Source: Glomus cerebriforme
Taxonomy: Eukaryota; Glomeromycota; Glomeromycetes; Glomerales; Glomeraceae
Reading direction: 5' to 3'
Length of the DNA stretch: 64,000 bases
NCBI GenBank assembly: GCA_003550305.1
Contig: QKYT01000074.1
Location: 224,341-288,340, forward strand
The notes beneath the pieces were generated by a model. That model was not told where the DNA came from. It was given only the letters and a program-made list of their open reading frames with translations, and searched no databases. This document shows, piece after piece, positions 13,474 through 25,462 of the stretch (within the stretch, counting starts at the first letter, position 1; each line of letters starts with the position of its first letter). The position numbers and the translations under genes were made by a program.

Positions 13474-14500
13474 CTACTGTATTCCTGATTTCCTTAATAT
13501 GCAGTAACTGAAAAGCAAATGGGAATATTAACTATATAGTTACTACCATATTATTCTGTTTTTTTTTTTGCTGTGATTAATTTATATATAAAAAATTTTA
13601 TCATGTAACTTCATTAAAATAATAAATTTTAAAAATATATATACAGTATATTATGTTATTATTATAACTCAAAAAATGACAATAAATTTAATTGTAACTG
13701 CATTATGTCGTATAGATTTTTATTTTCTTTCTAATAAATATTTAATAATAATAATTAATTAAAAAATAAAGAGCCTTTATTAGAACCAAAATCATTATTG
13801 AATTTTATTAAAAATAAAATATTCCACCATCCTCCCCCACCTTCTTGCGTATATCAGATATTAAATAGTGTCGATGATTATACTTATAATTAATATAATG
13901 AATATAAAGGGGTATATAAAAATTCGGGACTAAATAAGTGTGCTTAAAGGAGGGTGTGCTTATATAGAAGGTGCCTATAGAAGACGATTGTAGTATTTAC
14001 GATTTATTATCCAATTTATGATATAAATGTCTTCATATAATTTTTTATCATAAAGTATTTCACGTACTTAAAAGATTTTTTGTAAACAATTTGTGATAAG
14101 TAGATAAGTAATATTAATGTCTATTGAATATTGAAACATTCTAAATTTCTAATATTTGAATTTTTGATCGCGTTTATACATTTGAAATAAAATACAATAA
14201 TAAGAATAATAAGGGATAAATCTGCCAGAAATGAACAGCTATTTTTATTAAAATCAAGATTTACAGTAACTACATGGCGTACATAATAAATTATGCAATG
14301 TTCGTATTTAGAGTTGAATACATATTTCAATGTAATTAGTATAAAGTACAATATAAATTCTAGACGTGTAGATTTTAATCTTTGTAAAATAAAGCTTTCA
14401 ATATTTATTTAAATGATTGATGATTTCATAAATAATATACAATTTGATATACAGAGCAAGTTAATAAACCTTTGCCCAATTATGGGAAAGAAGTACAGAG
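13474..14500. other. Spacer between inverted gene copies
   Basis: About 1 kb of AT-rich DNA between the two convergent secreted-protein genes; it must contain both 3' UTRs. The bases just after each stop codon are still partly alike (TAACTACTGTATTCC against TAACTCTGTACTTC on the other strand), so the duplication ran a little past the coding region. No gene seen. Confidence 0.5.
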
Positions 14501-15600
14501 TTAGAAAGAGAGATTAATTGGATAAGTAAGTTCTCCAGGAGTATCAAAGAAAGGACCGACATTGTTGTTTAAGATCTCAGTTGTCGGGACTAGAGTTGGG
14601 TCTACAATTTCAAATTTACATTCGTCTAGCCAAGCTTCTCCTTCACCTAAATAACAATAAAAGGCGAATACCATAATTATATTTGGAGAAATTAAACTAA
14701 AAACTAACACTGATCGAAGAGATATAGTTCCACTATGAAAATTTTATGGAAACTTGTCCAATTTCTATGATGTGCTCCTAATAAATGGAAACACATCGCT
14801 TCGACCAGTGTAAGATACTCACCGACTAATAAAATACCAAAAGCAAGATTGTTTGTATCCTCAGGAACATCTAAAACATTTTCAACTGATTTCCAATCAC
14901 CGGTACCTATAAATAAACCCATAGTTTTGAATCTTCAAATGATTATTGATTATTAAAATAATTAAGCAAGTATACTACCATTTATTGGTCGATTACTCAT
15001 ATTATCAAAACTGCCATTTACGCTATCGACACGCATCCACATACCAACCCAGCCTAGGACATTCTAAAACATACATATATATATATATATAAAAATAAAC
15101 AAATAAATAAAATAAAGTAAAAAATCATTGTATTTTCTAATAATCCTTACATTATTTTTTATGAAACCTGATAATCGAACCCGTTTGTCTAAATAATCTT
15201 TAGGAATAAATTCTTGCGTCAAAGTACCAAACCCATTTGGATTTATGTTTGGAAGTGATTTTATAATACCACTACGTCCGGGCTACTCAAATAAGTCCAT
15301 ATTATTGTAAAAACTTGATATTTGAACTAAAATCAAAAAAAAGTTCTTACAGCTGTCCCGTAAAATACCGTGGAATCGACTCCCATTATATAATTTTGTG
15401 GGCTATCTCCGACTTCTCCGTAGTTACTCCACCCATCTAATAAGAAAGAAATAAATTTATTTATCTAGAAGTTGAGAATAAATAAAGGATTGTAGCATTT
15501 TCAATTTACCAGGTAAAATTTTAGAAATTTGACCAAAGACTTGGAAAATACAGTTCATGAAAACAAATAATCGAAAAAGAAAAAGAAAATCTTTTTGCAT
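14501..15600 (-). CDS. Small secreted protein, bacterial-type domain (copy 2)
   Basis: Six exons (15510-15600, 15351-15436, 15151-15282, 14979-15063, 14823-14906, 14501-14646) give 207 residues. It is an inverted paralogue of the gene at 12416: exon phases are the same, exons 3, 4 and 5 have identical lengths, and much of the intron sequence is shared. Differences include a longer exon 2 (WSNYGEVGDSP against WGRAGDSP), LTQEF for LMQEF, LDKRVRL for LGKRVQL and NNVGPFFDTPG for NAVPFVDTTG. The reading frame is intact, and many third-position and intron differences are small, which suggests a fairly recent duplication. The start at 15600 gives a clean signal peptide; an upstream in-frame ATG at 15711 adds a basic stretch and is less likely. 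It is divergent from the Kelch gene, whose start lies 307 bp away. Confidence 0.82.
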
Positions 15601-15907
15601 TTTAATGTTGGCACGGTTTGACTTTGAATAATATTTAAAAAGAGAACGAATACGTAATGTAAATTTAGGTGTATCTATAATTTTCTTAATAATACTAATT
15701 TTTAAATACAAACATTTTACTTTAATTTTAATAAAAAAGGAATTAGGACCTTTTTTATGGAGAATTTAACGTTAAATATTTGAATTTCATATAATTTGTC
15801 CAAATCGGCGTGCAATATTTTATCGGGATTATTAAACACCGGTATATAATAACAACATATTCTTCACATTTTAAATGCTTTTTTAAAAAATTTTAAATTT
15901 TTTTAAA
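15601..15907. promoter_or_regulatory. Shared upstream region (secreted copy 2 / Kelch)
   Basis: A 307-bp interval between two divergent start codons that must serve both promoters. A TATA-like ACCGGTATATAATA lies near 15838-15851, about 60 bp before the Kelch ATG. Confidence 0.4.
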
Positions 15908-17428
15908 ATGATCAGGTTTCACATATATTTTCTTATATTTAATACATTACTATTTACAGCATCCATATATGCTCAATATAGTTCAACGGCGAGATATGCG
16001 CACGCATCAATATTAATTGATTCAAAATTATATTTTATAGGTGGTTTTGATTCTAGTGGTAAAATGAAATCAGATTTCTTTTATCTTGACCTCTCTATCC
16101 AATTTTCATCAAACGACGTACTTAAATTCATACAAATAAACAATAATGACTTAACACCAAATGCATGGTGTAATGCAGCAACAACAAATAATATAATATA
16201 TCTACTTGGTTGTTTTATGATAAATGATAACTCGAGCCTTATTTATCAATATAGTATTAGTTCAAATAAATGGTCCATACCTTCTATCTCTGGAACACCA
16301 TCACCAGCACATAGAATAAAAAATGGTGTATCTATTGATCATTCTACGGGAAGAATTTATTATTTTGGTGGTGAGGACGATGCAAATAAGCTCCTTAATG
16401 ATATGTGGATACTTTATAATATCAATAATAATCAATTAAGTTGGCAGCAATTAACACCTGCTCTCCAACCAAGTTGTTGTTCTAGCGCTGTATTATTGCC
16501 AGATGGATATATCTTGTATATTGGCGGAAGAAATAATGATCCCAATAATGACCCTATGAGAATGAATAATGTATGTATAATAAAATTATTTAAGTGAATG
16601 CGTTTTTGAAGAAGCATAAATTTATTATCTGTTTAATTTTAAGATAACACGATATAATACAATATCAAACACTTGGGATTTTGTTGTAAGTTAATGATAA
16701 TATAATTACAATACAATTTTCATTTTTTATAATATTATTTTTGTTAATTGTTTAGAAAACCACTGGTGTTGCTCAATTCTATAGATTAGGTTTCTCGGCA
16801 GTTCTAGGTACACAATTTTAATTGAAATACTAATATGGTATTATAAGATCATATTAACTTCTTTATGTATCATCTTTTTAGTACCAGATGGAAGAATAAT
16901 TGTATATGGAGGTATGTTTCCAGGCGTACAACTCCCATCAAATGATCTAAATGTGCTAAATACAACCACATATGAATGGATGATACCAGAAGTTAGAAAT
17001 AAACAAGATACAAAATCTTTTCACACCGCAAATCTATATGATAATTACATGATTGTTGCTTTTGGTAAATTGATTTGTTTATAGCTATTATCGTATAAAC
17101 TTATTAATTTGTTATTAATTTAAGTACTTTTTATTTTTAAAAAAAAGGTATTGGAACTGATAATACACCTAGTTCAGAAATATTGTTACTTGATATAACT
17201 GATATTACAATGTACAAATGGATACCAGATTTTATACCAACAAGTAACTCTTCTAATGGAAATAATGAAAACAATGGAAAGAAAAATGTTAGTAAAATTA
17301 TTGGTGCTGTTATTGGCAGTGTGGTTGGTATAGTTAGTATTTGTTTATTAAGTTTCTTTGGTTATAAATTTTATAAAAAAAGAAATAACAAACAAGAAAT
17401 TTCTAGGAATGTGATTGATAATTTTTAA
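15908..17428 (+). CDS. Kelch-repeat type I membrane protein
   Basis: Five exons (15908-16570, 16644-16685, 16756-16807, 16882-17064, 17148-17428) join in frame to give 406 residues. Residues 1-22 are a signal peptide. Residues about 28-340 carry Kelch-type beta-propeller blades: RYAHASILIDSKLYFIGGFD, TGRIYYFGGEDD, SSAVLLPDGYILYIGGR, PDGRIIVYGGM, each with the paired Gly and flanking hydrophobic strand. A Ser/Asn/Gly-rich linker leads to a single membrane helix (IIGAVIGSVVGIVSICLLSF, about 364-385) and a short basic cytoplasmic tail. The outside-facing propeller suggests a cell-surface or wall-binding role (inference). Secreted Kelch/TM proteins of this design are frequent in glomeromycotan fungi. 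Confidence 0.85.
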
Positions 17429-17944
17429 ATAAATTTTTGTATAATTTATCAAAATAAATTACGAGTATGTCTTACCTTAAATATTTGATAATTATCGTTG
17501 ACAGTTTATAGATATGCGGAGCTTCATTACGTAACGGTATGCATCTAATATTCGATTATATCACATTGACCATTTACGACTTACGAGTACAGTAATTTCA
17601 AAGCAACTCCATGTAGAATTATTAAAAACATTAATAATTATATCTTCAATAACTTTTTGTTAATGTTTATCATTTTTTTTATGAAAATTCAGAATATTTT
17701 CAAACCATCCTAACTAGTTTCAGCACGTTTTCCGTTAATCGGCTAAATTTTGGCGTAACATGGACTGCAAACAGACAATAATAATATTAATCTTCCCACT
17801 AATATATCATTCAATGAAATAAATTGCAGATACAGATATCATAAATGCACCACATGATTATTCGTGACCGCACAATATAATCTATCGTTATATATGTTTT
17901 TTATTCCCACAGAAATTTTTTTAAACAAACATTATTTCTTTACT
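17429..17944. promoter_or_regulatory. Upstream region of kinase-Sel1 gene 2
   Basis: About 515 bp between the Kelch stop and the next kinase start. TATATATG occurs near 17889. No other signal is recognised. Confidence 0.35.
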
Positions 17945-20197
17945 ATGTCTATCGAAAATCAAAATGAGTGGGCTAAATGGATTGAAGAAGCTATTGACAA
18001 AGAGTATTTTAGATATTATGAATACCAATATTTCAGTAATATTCAAGAAGCTGGTTCCGGTGCATTCGGAAAAGTTTATCGTGCGAATTGGAAAGACTCC
18101 GGACGATGTTTAGCATTAAAATCTTTTTATAATATTGACAACGTCACCGCAAAAGAAATCGTTCATGAGGTAACTTACGAAAATTGACGTGACGTTGCAA
18201 TATTTATAATACGTATCTTTATATTTAATTTTATATCTATAATCTAGCTTAAACTTCAACGAGATATACAATTTTATGATAATATTATAAAATTCTATGG
18301 ACTTACAAAAATCGAGACAGGTATGATGAAATAATATAATTATTTTTATTTTACAAAAATTAATTCAATTGAAATAACTTTAATTCATTAGAGAATCAAT
18401 CTTCTCAGTTGAAGAATTATATGTTGGTAATGGAATACGCCGATGGTGGTTCGCTTCGAAGCTATTTGAAGAGAAATTTTAATGATCTTACTTGGGATGA
18501 TAAATACAAATTGGCACACCAGTTAACTTCTGCTGTATCGTGCTTACATAATGAAGGAATCGTGCATCGTGATTTGGTAAATAATCTATTTTATTCAAAT
18601 GACGATTATATTTATATTATTTTATATATTTATGTAATATTTATGTTTTAATAGCACTCTGGTAATATATTGGTTCATCAAAACTCTATCAAGTTAGCAG
18701 ATTTCGGACTATCAAAGAGAATCGAGGAAACATCTAAAAATCAATCAAAATTATTTGGTATGATCCCATATGTTGACCCAAATAGATTCGGTAAACAAAA
18801 AAATAAAAGTGCCTTAAATAAAAAGAGTGATGTATATAGCATTGGAGTATTATTATGGGAGATATCTAGCGGCCGACAACCTTTTTATGTTCAAGGTGAA
18901 CAATATGATCTGGATTTGGCTATAGAAATCTTAAAAGGTCGTAGAGAAAAACCTGTTCCCGGTACGCCTGTTGATTATGTAAATATTTATACTGGTAGGT
19001 AAATTTGAAAAAAAATTTTTTTTTTAAATTTGCCATATATCATTAAAAAATTATATTTCTTTAGAATGTTGGCATGAAAATCCAGATAATCGTCCAACCG
19101 CAAAACAAGTAGTGGAAAGATTAAAAACGATTACAAAAACAGATGTAATAGCAGCTGAAGATTATCAAATGGATGATTACGAATTAAATTCTGACTTTAA
19201 TTCAAGTATTTGTGGTACTTCTTCGACTGTTGTTAATTCATTACATGGAGAATTATCTAATGTTATTAATAATTTTGGGAATATGAAAACAAAAGAGATA
19301 GAACCTACAATTACAGCTGAAAAGATCAATAAAATAGTAGAATTTATTATTAAAATAACAAATGAGGGAAAGGAACCAAACTTAAGAAGACAGTGTATTC
19401 TTAATTATCTTGACGATCATTATGATTTACAAAAAACCTATAATTGGTTATTGGATAATCAAAAAAATTCAAATTCTGTTTTTTTACTTGGGTATTTTAA
19501 TTCCTTGGGAATAGGAACAAGTAAAAAAAATTATGAGGAAGCGTTTAAATATTTTACGAATCCTTTGGTTAAAGATTGTATATTAACGTCATATTGTATT
19601 GGATTATGTTATCTACATGGGTATGGAACACAAAAGAATGAAAAATTAGCTTTTAAATCTTTTGAAAAATCAGCTAATCAAGATTGTGCAGCAGGGCAAA
19701 TGAGTATTGGATCTTGTTATTTTACAGGAATAGGGGTAAAAAAAGATTTAAAAACGGCCGTTAATTGGTATAAAAAGGCTGCGAATAATGGAAATATTAT
19801 GGCTAAATATAATCTTGGTCTTTCATATTTAAAAGGAAAAGGGGTTAGTAAGGATTATAAAAAAGCTTTTGAATTGTTTAAGCAATCAGCTGAAGGGGAA
19901 TATTCGGGCGGAATATCAATGTTAGCATATTGTTATGATACTGGAATTGAGGCTGATGTCGATAAACAAAAGGCGTTTGAATTATATCAAAAAGCAGCAA
20001 ATTTAGAGAATAATGTAGCTCAATCTAATTTGGCAAGAATGTACGAAAAAGGAGAAGGAACTACAAAAGATATAGATAAAGCAATTCATTGGTATGAAAA
20101 ATCTGTTGAAAATGGAAATGAAAAGGCCCAAAATAAATTAGATGATCTTTTGAAAATTAGGAATAGAAAAAGACATGACTCATGTAAAATTAATTAA
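17945..20197 (+). CDS. Protein kinase with C-terminal Sel1 repeats
   Basis: Five exons (17945-18169, 18248-18320, 18392-18576, 18655-18994, 19065-20197) join in frame to give 651 residues, with the same exon phases as the genes at 2097 and 50108. Kinase motifs are complete: GSGAFGKVYR glycine loop, CLALKSF lysine, VHRDL with catalytic Asp at about 160, LADFGLSKR, and YSIGVLLWEISSG. The junction ECW-HENPDNRP closes the kinase lobe. Residues about 410-640 hold about seven Sel1 repeats, including AFELFKQSAEGEYSGGISML and KAIHWYEKSVENGN. Family knowledge suggests a tyrosine-kinase-like Ser/Thr kinase with a scaffold tail; partners are unknown. I chose the ATG at 17945, not the upstream in-frame one at 17864, because the paralogues start at the same place. 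Confidence 0.87.
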
Positions 20198-21359
20198 TTA
20201 TATTTTATTTATTTTTATTTTCTTTAATTGTTCTATATTTTTATTTAATAATAATAAATACTGTATTTACTAAAAAAAATATTTTTTATTTAAAAAAATC
20301 AAAAATGTTGAATTACACGTCCTCGCGCGCGTAATTTTTTAAAAAATTTGATTTTTTGAATAATCGCGACGTGAACTTTACATACTTATTATATAAATTA
20401 TAAAAAATATATTTTATATTAATTTTACCAATTCCCTAAGTTTACTTAGAGGATATTTAAAATCCCGTTTTCGACTTTCATAACGTGCATGTAATTGGTT
20501 AACTATCAAATTAATGTGATCATTTGATCAATATGCATACTAATCAAGAGGAATCAAGCAAATCTTTATTTTTTTTTTTTGATAAAAAAAAATCCGGAAA
20601 ATACCGATCTATTGTTATATTCTTTCTTTTTAGAAAACAAAATAGAAGGTTCTCATTGAGGATACTCCTTGTGTATTGTTCTAAAAAAAAAAAAAGTTGT
20701 AAACAATATTTACTTGTTTTGTCAAACAACTTTTTTTATTAAACCTCCTAATTTTTTCAACCGGAATTTTCACGTATACATTGTAGATCGTAACAATCAT
20801 ATCAATGAGTACAATTTCATTTGTTTGGTTGTACGATATGCATAACCGATAAGCATAATAGCTGTAGGATGTTTACCGTTGCGGACAAAATAAAATAGCC
20901 AACCGTAATTCTGGCCAGAATCACCGGGCCACGCATTAAACATGACAATACCCCAATTATTATATAAGTTTTAAACATGAGTAGTAAAATGGGGGTACCC
21001 TCCGAAATTTGTAAGGTAATTCGGAATTACAATATTTTGGCCAAAATCATCCCAGAAATCACATGACATGTAAACATTTTTTTTGTTAGTACAGTTAGAC
21101 TTGATAAAATTTTCAGCTTTAAATTTAAATATATAAATATCGACATTATTAGTATAAGTTTCTGGGATCTTTATAAAAATTTTTTTTTTAGTAAGCCAGT
21201 TAACAACCCTAGCCAGTCTAGCATCACTTTTATTTTAATCATATGTTCATAAAAAAATTTTTAAATATTGCTATCCCTAATAACTTTCTTATTAAAGTAA
21301 ATTCTTGCCATAATTCTACAATTTTTTAGTATTATGATGTCATTTTAACCATAAATATA
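20198..21359. other. Intergenic, no gene seen
   Basis: Contains an AT-rich 3' flank, a CG-rich patch (CGCGCGCG near 20321) and long homopolymers. The short frames at 20524-20742 on both strands cover poly-A/T runs and are not credible genes. Confidence 0.45.
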
Positions 21360-21361
21360 TA

Positions 21362-22260
21362 CAGTTGGCTCGCCTTATAACGAATTTAACAAATTTTTTA
21401 GTATAGCGGTCTTTATGGTACCGATTTTAACATAATTATGAAAAAAATCTTATACCGAATTTTACTAGTAATTAAATGCTTTATACCGTTTAACGAAGTA
21501 GAATCTATAAACTGTATATATAAAACGACTCATTGTATACCGAATTTTTCTTTATAACTATGGTGGCTGTCACCTATAAACCACACTAGTCCGAAATTTC
21601 ACACATGTATCACAAACGTCATAATTCTGGCCAGCATTATAAAATTTTCTTGTTTTTCACCATTTGGTAAATAAATTTCATCCTATATGCTGTNATTTTC
21701 ATCTTCCAANTATCATTAACTCATGATTTCTTTGCAAATTTTCCACTGTTATCTCATTTTTGCTCTTTAATTATAGATTTTCTTTTTGATAGATGAGTTA
21801 TCATTATTAAAATTAAAATTTCATATGAAATTTTACTTAAATATTGCTGATTCTTTAGTCCAAAATTTTCCANTTTTAATATATGCTATTATGAAAAATT
21901 CTTAGACTTTAAATTGTAATAGTTCCAAAAATTTTATAATATTTTGAAAAAATAAACTAATAAAAATGTTAAGCACATGTTGATCTATAATTTTATCAGT
22001 TTAAATTTGCCAATAATTGATTTAATTTTAATTTATAAAATTTTAAAGTCATATGACTTTTGTGAGGTTTATAGGTGACAGACACCATAACTATAACGAA
22101 GATTTTTTGTGTGACATACGGTGAAAAATATTTTAAATATTTTAACAATATACCGCAATATACCAAAATTTTCCAAGTTATACCATATATTCCCATAATG
22201 TTAACGGATTTTTTATAACGAAGGCCTGGACACCAAATTCGTTATAGCGCGAGCCTACTG
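21362..22260. mobile_element. Mariner-like inverted-repeat element (non-autonomous)
   Basis: The left end CAGTTGGCTCGCCTTATAAC (21362) matches the reverse complement of the right end, CAGTAGGCTCGCGCTATAAC (ending 22260). Both ends are flanked by TA, the target duplication of Tc1/mariner elements. The arms stay similar deep inside: 21553-21590 (CTTTATAACTATGGTGGCTG) pairs with 22060-22100. There is no transposase frame, so this is a deletion derivative or long MITE of about 0.9 kb. Three single N positions lie in the middle. Confidence 0.7.
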
Positions 22261-22262
22261 TA

Positions 22263-23884
22263 CTGACCTTATTTAGTATTTCCTGTAAATAAGTTAAAAC
22301 AGTTTCGAATTTGGCAAAAAAATTCAGAACTGAATAAAATTCTTGATTTCAAGTGTTGTCTTGACGCAACTTGATCAGGAATGTAACATTTTGTGAGAAT
22401 ATCAACATTAATTGAATCATTTATATTTATTATTCTGTCACAATGATATCATTCTAAATATGCATGTAGGTGTATCAATATTTCTTTATTAAATTCATTG
22501 TCTTCTAAAATATCATCATGAAAAAAAATGATAATTCAATATTAAAATCAAATTTTAAATTCTTTCATTTTTTTCATAAAATTCTAAATCTGGTTATCAT
22601 TTGTTGCAGATGACGTTATATACAGTTAGGATGGCGTGTGATTTAAATCACACTTTAAAAATTTATATTAATATTTTTTTTCATTCATCAAAAGTCATGC
22701 TTTAATTCTAATTACTTTGAAAAAATACAGAAGCAGATATTCGAACAACATCTCGTCAAAAGTTTACATTCAAAGAAGGAATTTAAGAATTGAGAAAGAG
22801 ATTAGTGATGATAATTGGTTTTGAGAAGGCTCAAAATCATATATTATAAATTTGTGTGCACATAGCAAAATATGGCATAAATAGTAATATATAAATATAT
22901 AGATAATCAAATGTTTAATGTTTAAAACATTTTATAAAATATGATTTAAAAACAAAAATTGTTTATATTTTTTCATGATAAATACTATAAAAAATTATTT
23001 AAATCGAGTTCTAAAGATATAATTAATAACCAAATAGATTATGTTAAAAGAGTAAAAAGTTCTAAAGTTAAGTTAATTTTGAAGAAACTGCAAAAGAAAA
23101 TCCATATTCGCGTTTAGACTTAGAATGGTTTGATTGGTTCAATCATCCTATTATTATATGTAAATGACTGGAAGTGTCTTGTATGCCTCTAAAGGATGGC
23201 GATGAAAAAGAAAAAGCATACATATCTGTTACGGATAAGGATTTTTGGTTTAACTGTCATCATTCTCAAGCTAGTAAAAAATTGGAGTAAACATTTAAGA
23301 CCTAGAGAAAATAAAAACAAGGTATATACGTATAAAATACAATCCTTTGATGATAGACTCGATGTTATGATAAAAACCCCGTAAACTTCCATTGCTTTCC
23401 GCAACAATTCATAATGTAAAAGATATAGAAAATGCACCTAAAGTATTTTCTGATTTCATGAGTTAGGTACGTACCATAACACTTATTCATCATATCAAAA
23501 TCCAAAGCACTTCAAAACCTCATTTCCTTCTCTATAATTGCTTTATCGATTTCAATGGTATTTTCTGCAAACTTCATTAATTTTCAAAGGCTGTATATAG
23601 AGATTTTATTGTGTTGATTTTTAATGCATTTTTTTTTAACAAAAAACTTGAAAGCAAAGTATTTTTTGCTCGTATATATTAATCAATTGATCACTCAGAT
23701 TAAGCAAATATTACCTTCTTGATCTTATATCTTGACCCGTATATATGTAAAATAGTAATTTCATCGCAAAAAAGTATCAGACTTTTGATCCTCGTATATA
23801 GTATATAATACAATATATGCGGGTTAAGTTAGCCATGTCATACAGGTCAAAATCAGATCAATAAACATACAGTATATAAAAATG
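22263..23884. other. Intergenic with possible coding relic
   Basis: Mostly AT-rich. At about 23070-23280 (plus) two short frames in different phases (ENPYSRLDLEWFDWFNH, then KEKAYISVTDKDFWF) look like old coding sequence broken by stops; I do not recognise the family. A perfect 18-bp palindrome lies at 22636-22653. Confidence 0.35.
22636..22653. repeat. Perfect 18-bp palindrome
   Basis: GTGTGATTTAAATCACAC reads the same on both strands. It is preceded by TACAGTTAGGATGGC, which resembles the end of a Tc1/mariner-type element, but no partner end is visible in the window. Confidence 0.6.
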
Positions 23885-23886
23885 TA

Positions 23887-24809
23887 CAGTCGCGTCGGAA
23901 AGTAACGCCTGATTTGAAAATGAAGACAAAAGTAAATATATTTGTATTTTTTCACCAGTATATACATTANNNNNNNNNNNNNNNNNNNNNNNNNNNNNNN
24001 NNNNNNNNNNNNNNNNNNNNNNNNNNNNNNNNNNNNNNNNNNNNNNNNNNNNNNNNNNNNNNNNNNNNNNNNNNNNNNNNNNNNNNNNNNNNNNNNNNNN
24101 NNNNNNNNNNNNNNNNNNNNNNNNNNNNNNNNNNNNNNNNNNNNNNNNNNNNNNNNNNNNNNNNNNNNNNNNNNNNNNNNNNNNNNNNNNNNNNNNNNNN
24201 NNNNNNNNNNNNNNNNNNNNNNNNNNNNNNNNNNNNNNNNNNNNNNNNNNNNNNNNNNNNNNNNNNNNNNNNNNNNNNNNNNNNNNNNNNNNNNNNNNNN
24301 NNNNNNNNNNNNNNNNNNNNNNNNNNNNNNNNNNNNNNNNNNNNNNNNNNNNNNNNNNNNNNNNNNNNNNNNNNNNNNNNNNNNNNNNNNNNNNNNNNNN
24401 NNNNNNNNNNNNNNNNNNNNNNNNNNNNNNNNNNNNNNNNNNNNNNNNNNNNNNNNNNNNNNNNNNNNNNNNNNNNNNNNNNNNGCTGGCCATCATTCGA
24501 TGCGTCTTGACGAGACTAATCCAATGAGCCTTTGATTATCAAAATCGGATCACTGAATCTTGAGCTATTCCCGATTTTATGAAATTCAGAGTTTCAAAAA
24601 ATTTTCAGGTAAAGTATGTTTGGAGGTATATCTTGGCATCTATTGGACCTAAAGACATGATTCAACTAACATTGGACTCGTCTTGGTGAGGTGAATCCAA
24701 TAAGCCTTAATTTGTCAAACTCTGATCACTGGATGCTGGGATAACCATAGTGGTAAATAATTATAACCTCCATCTGTAAGTAATCGGGCAACACTTTCTG
24801 ACGTGACTG
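23887..24809. mobile_element. Mariner-like element interrupted by assembly gap
   Basis: The left end CAGTCGCGTCGGAAAGTAAC (23887) matches the reverse complement of the right end, CAGTCACGTCAGAAAGTGTT (ending 24809). Both are flanked by TA. The interior is mostly N (23970-24484), so length and any transposase are unknown. To the right of the gap an internal direct duplication is visible: about 24505-24570 and 24680-24745 share GATCACTG and CCAATRAGCC blocks. Confidence 0.65.
23970..24484. other. Assembly gap (N run)
   Basis: About 515 consecutive N. Apparent open frames across it are artefacts. Confidence 0.99.
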
Positions 24810-24811
24810 TA

Positions 24812-25462
24812 CAGTAGCATTATGGAATAAAGTACTGTAAAATTATTACTTAACATGTTTAGAGTGTTAGAGTGATAAAGCCTGATATGGACAGAAATTT
24901 TATTTAAAATTTAATGGGAAAAAAGACCAGTCGGTTCAACTAAGTAAAAAGTTTGAGCAGGTCACGTTAAAAGGGAGCATCACGCGGCTCCTAAATCTTA
25001 CATATTTGCATAGGTTTAGGGTTGAAATACTCCGTAAGGTTTATGTATCGTAGGTTTTACATATTGTAAAAATGGCAGTGCCATCTTACAACTCTTTTTC
25101 TTCATTTCTCTCATAAGCCTTGTACCATTGTCTTCTTATTAATATTCCCACTTAATGCACGAATTTTCATTGCTAACATGAATAGATATTTCTAAGGTAA
25201 ATATTTTTTTTAGCCCTAATTTGATCCAGATTCCAGATAGTTAGCTACTTGTTCACTTGCACAGATCTGCTTCAACTTTCAGTTGTTGATCAGAATTGAC
25301 AGGCTGAAATCTTTTAATGAGTGCTACAACAAATCCTTCAAAATTTGATTATCAAGTCTTGCAATCACATTATTAATTATTTTTTATGAAACATTAATCT
25401 TGTTGTAATAGTTTCATTATTTCTAATATCACATGTAGAGACGATTTTGAATTTCTATTTTC
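24812..25462. other. Intergenic, no gene seen
   Basis: Sequence between two mobile elements. No open frame or repeat recognised. Confidence 0.4.

Noticed and set aside
23858..24535. Open frames of about 200 codons around 24 kb
   Set aside because: They consist mostly of N from the assembly gap.
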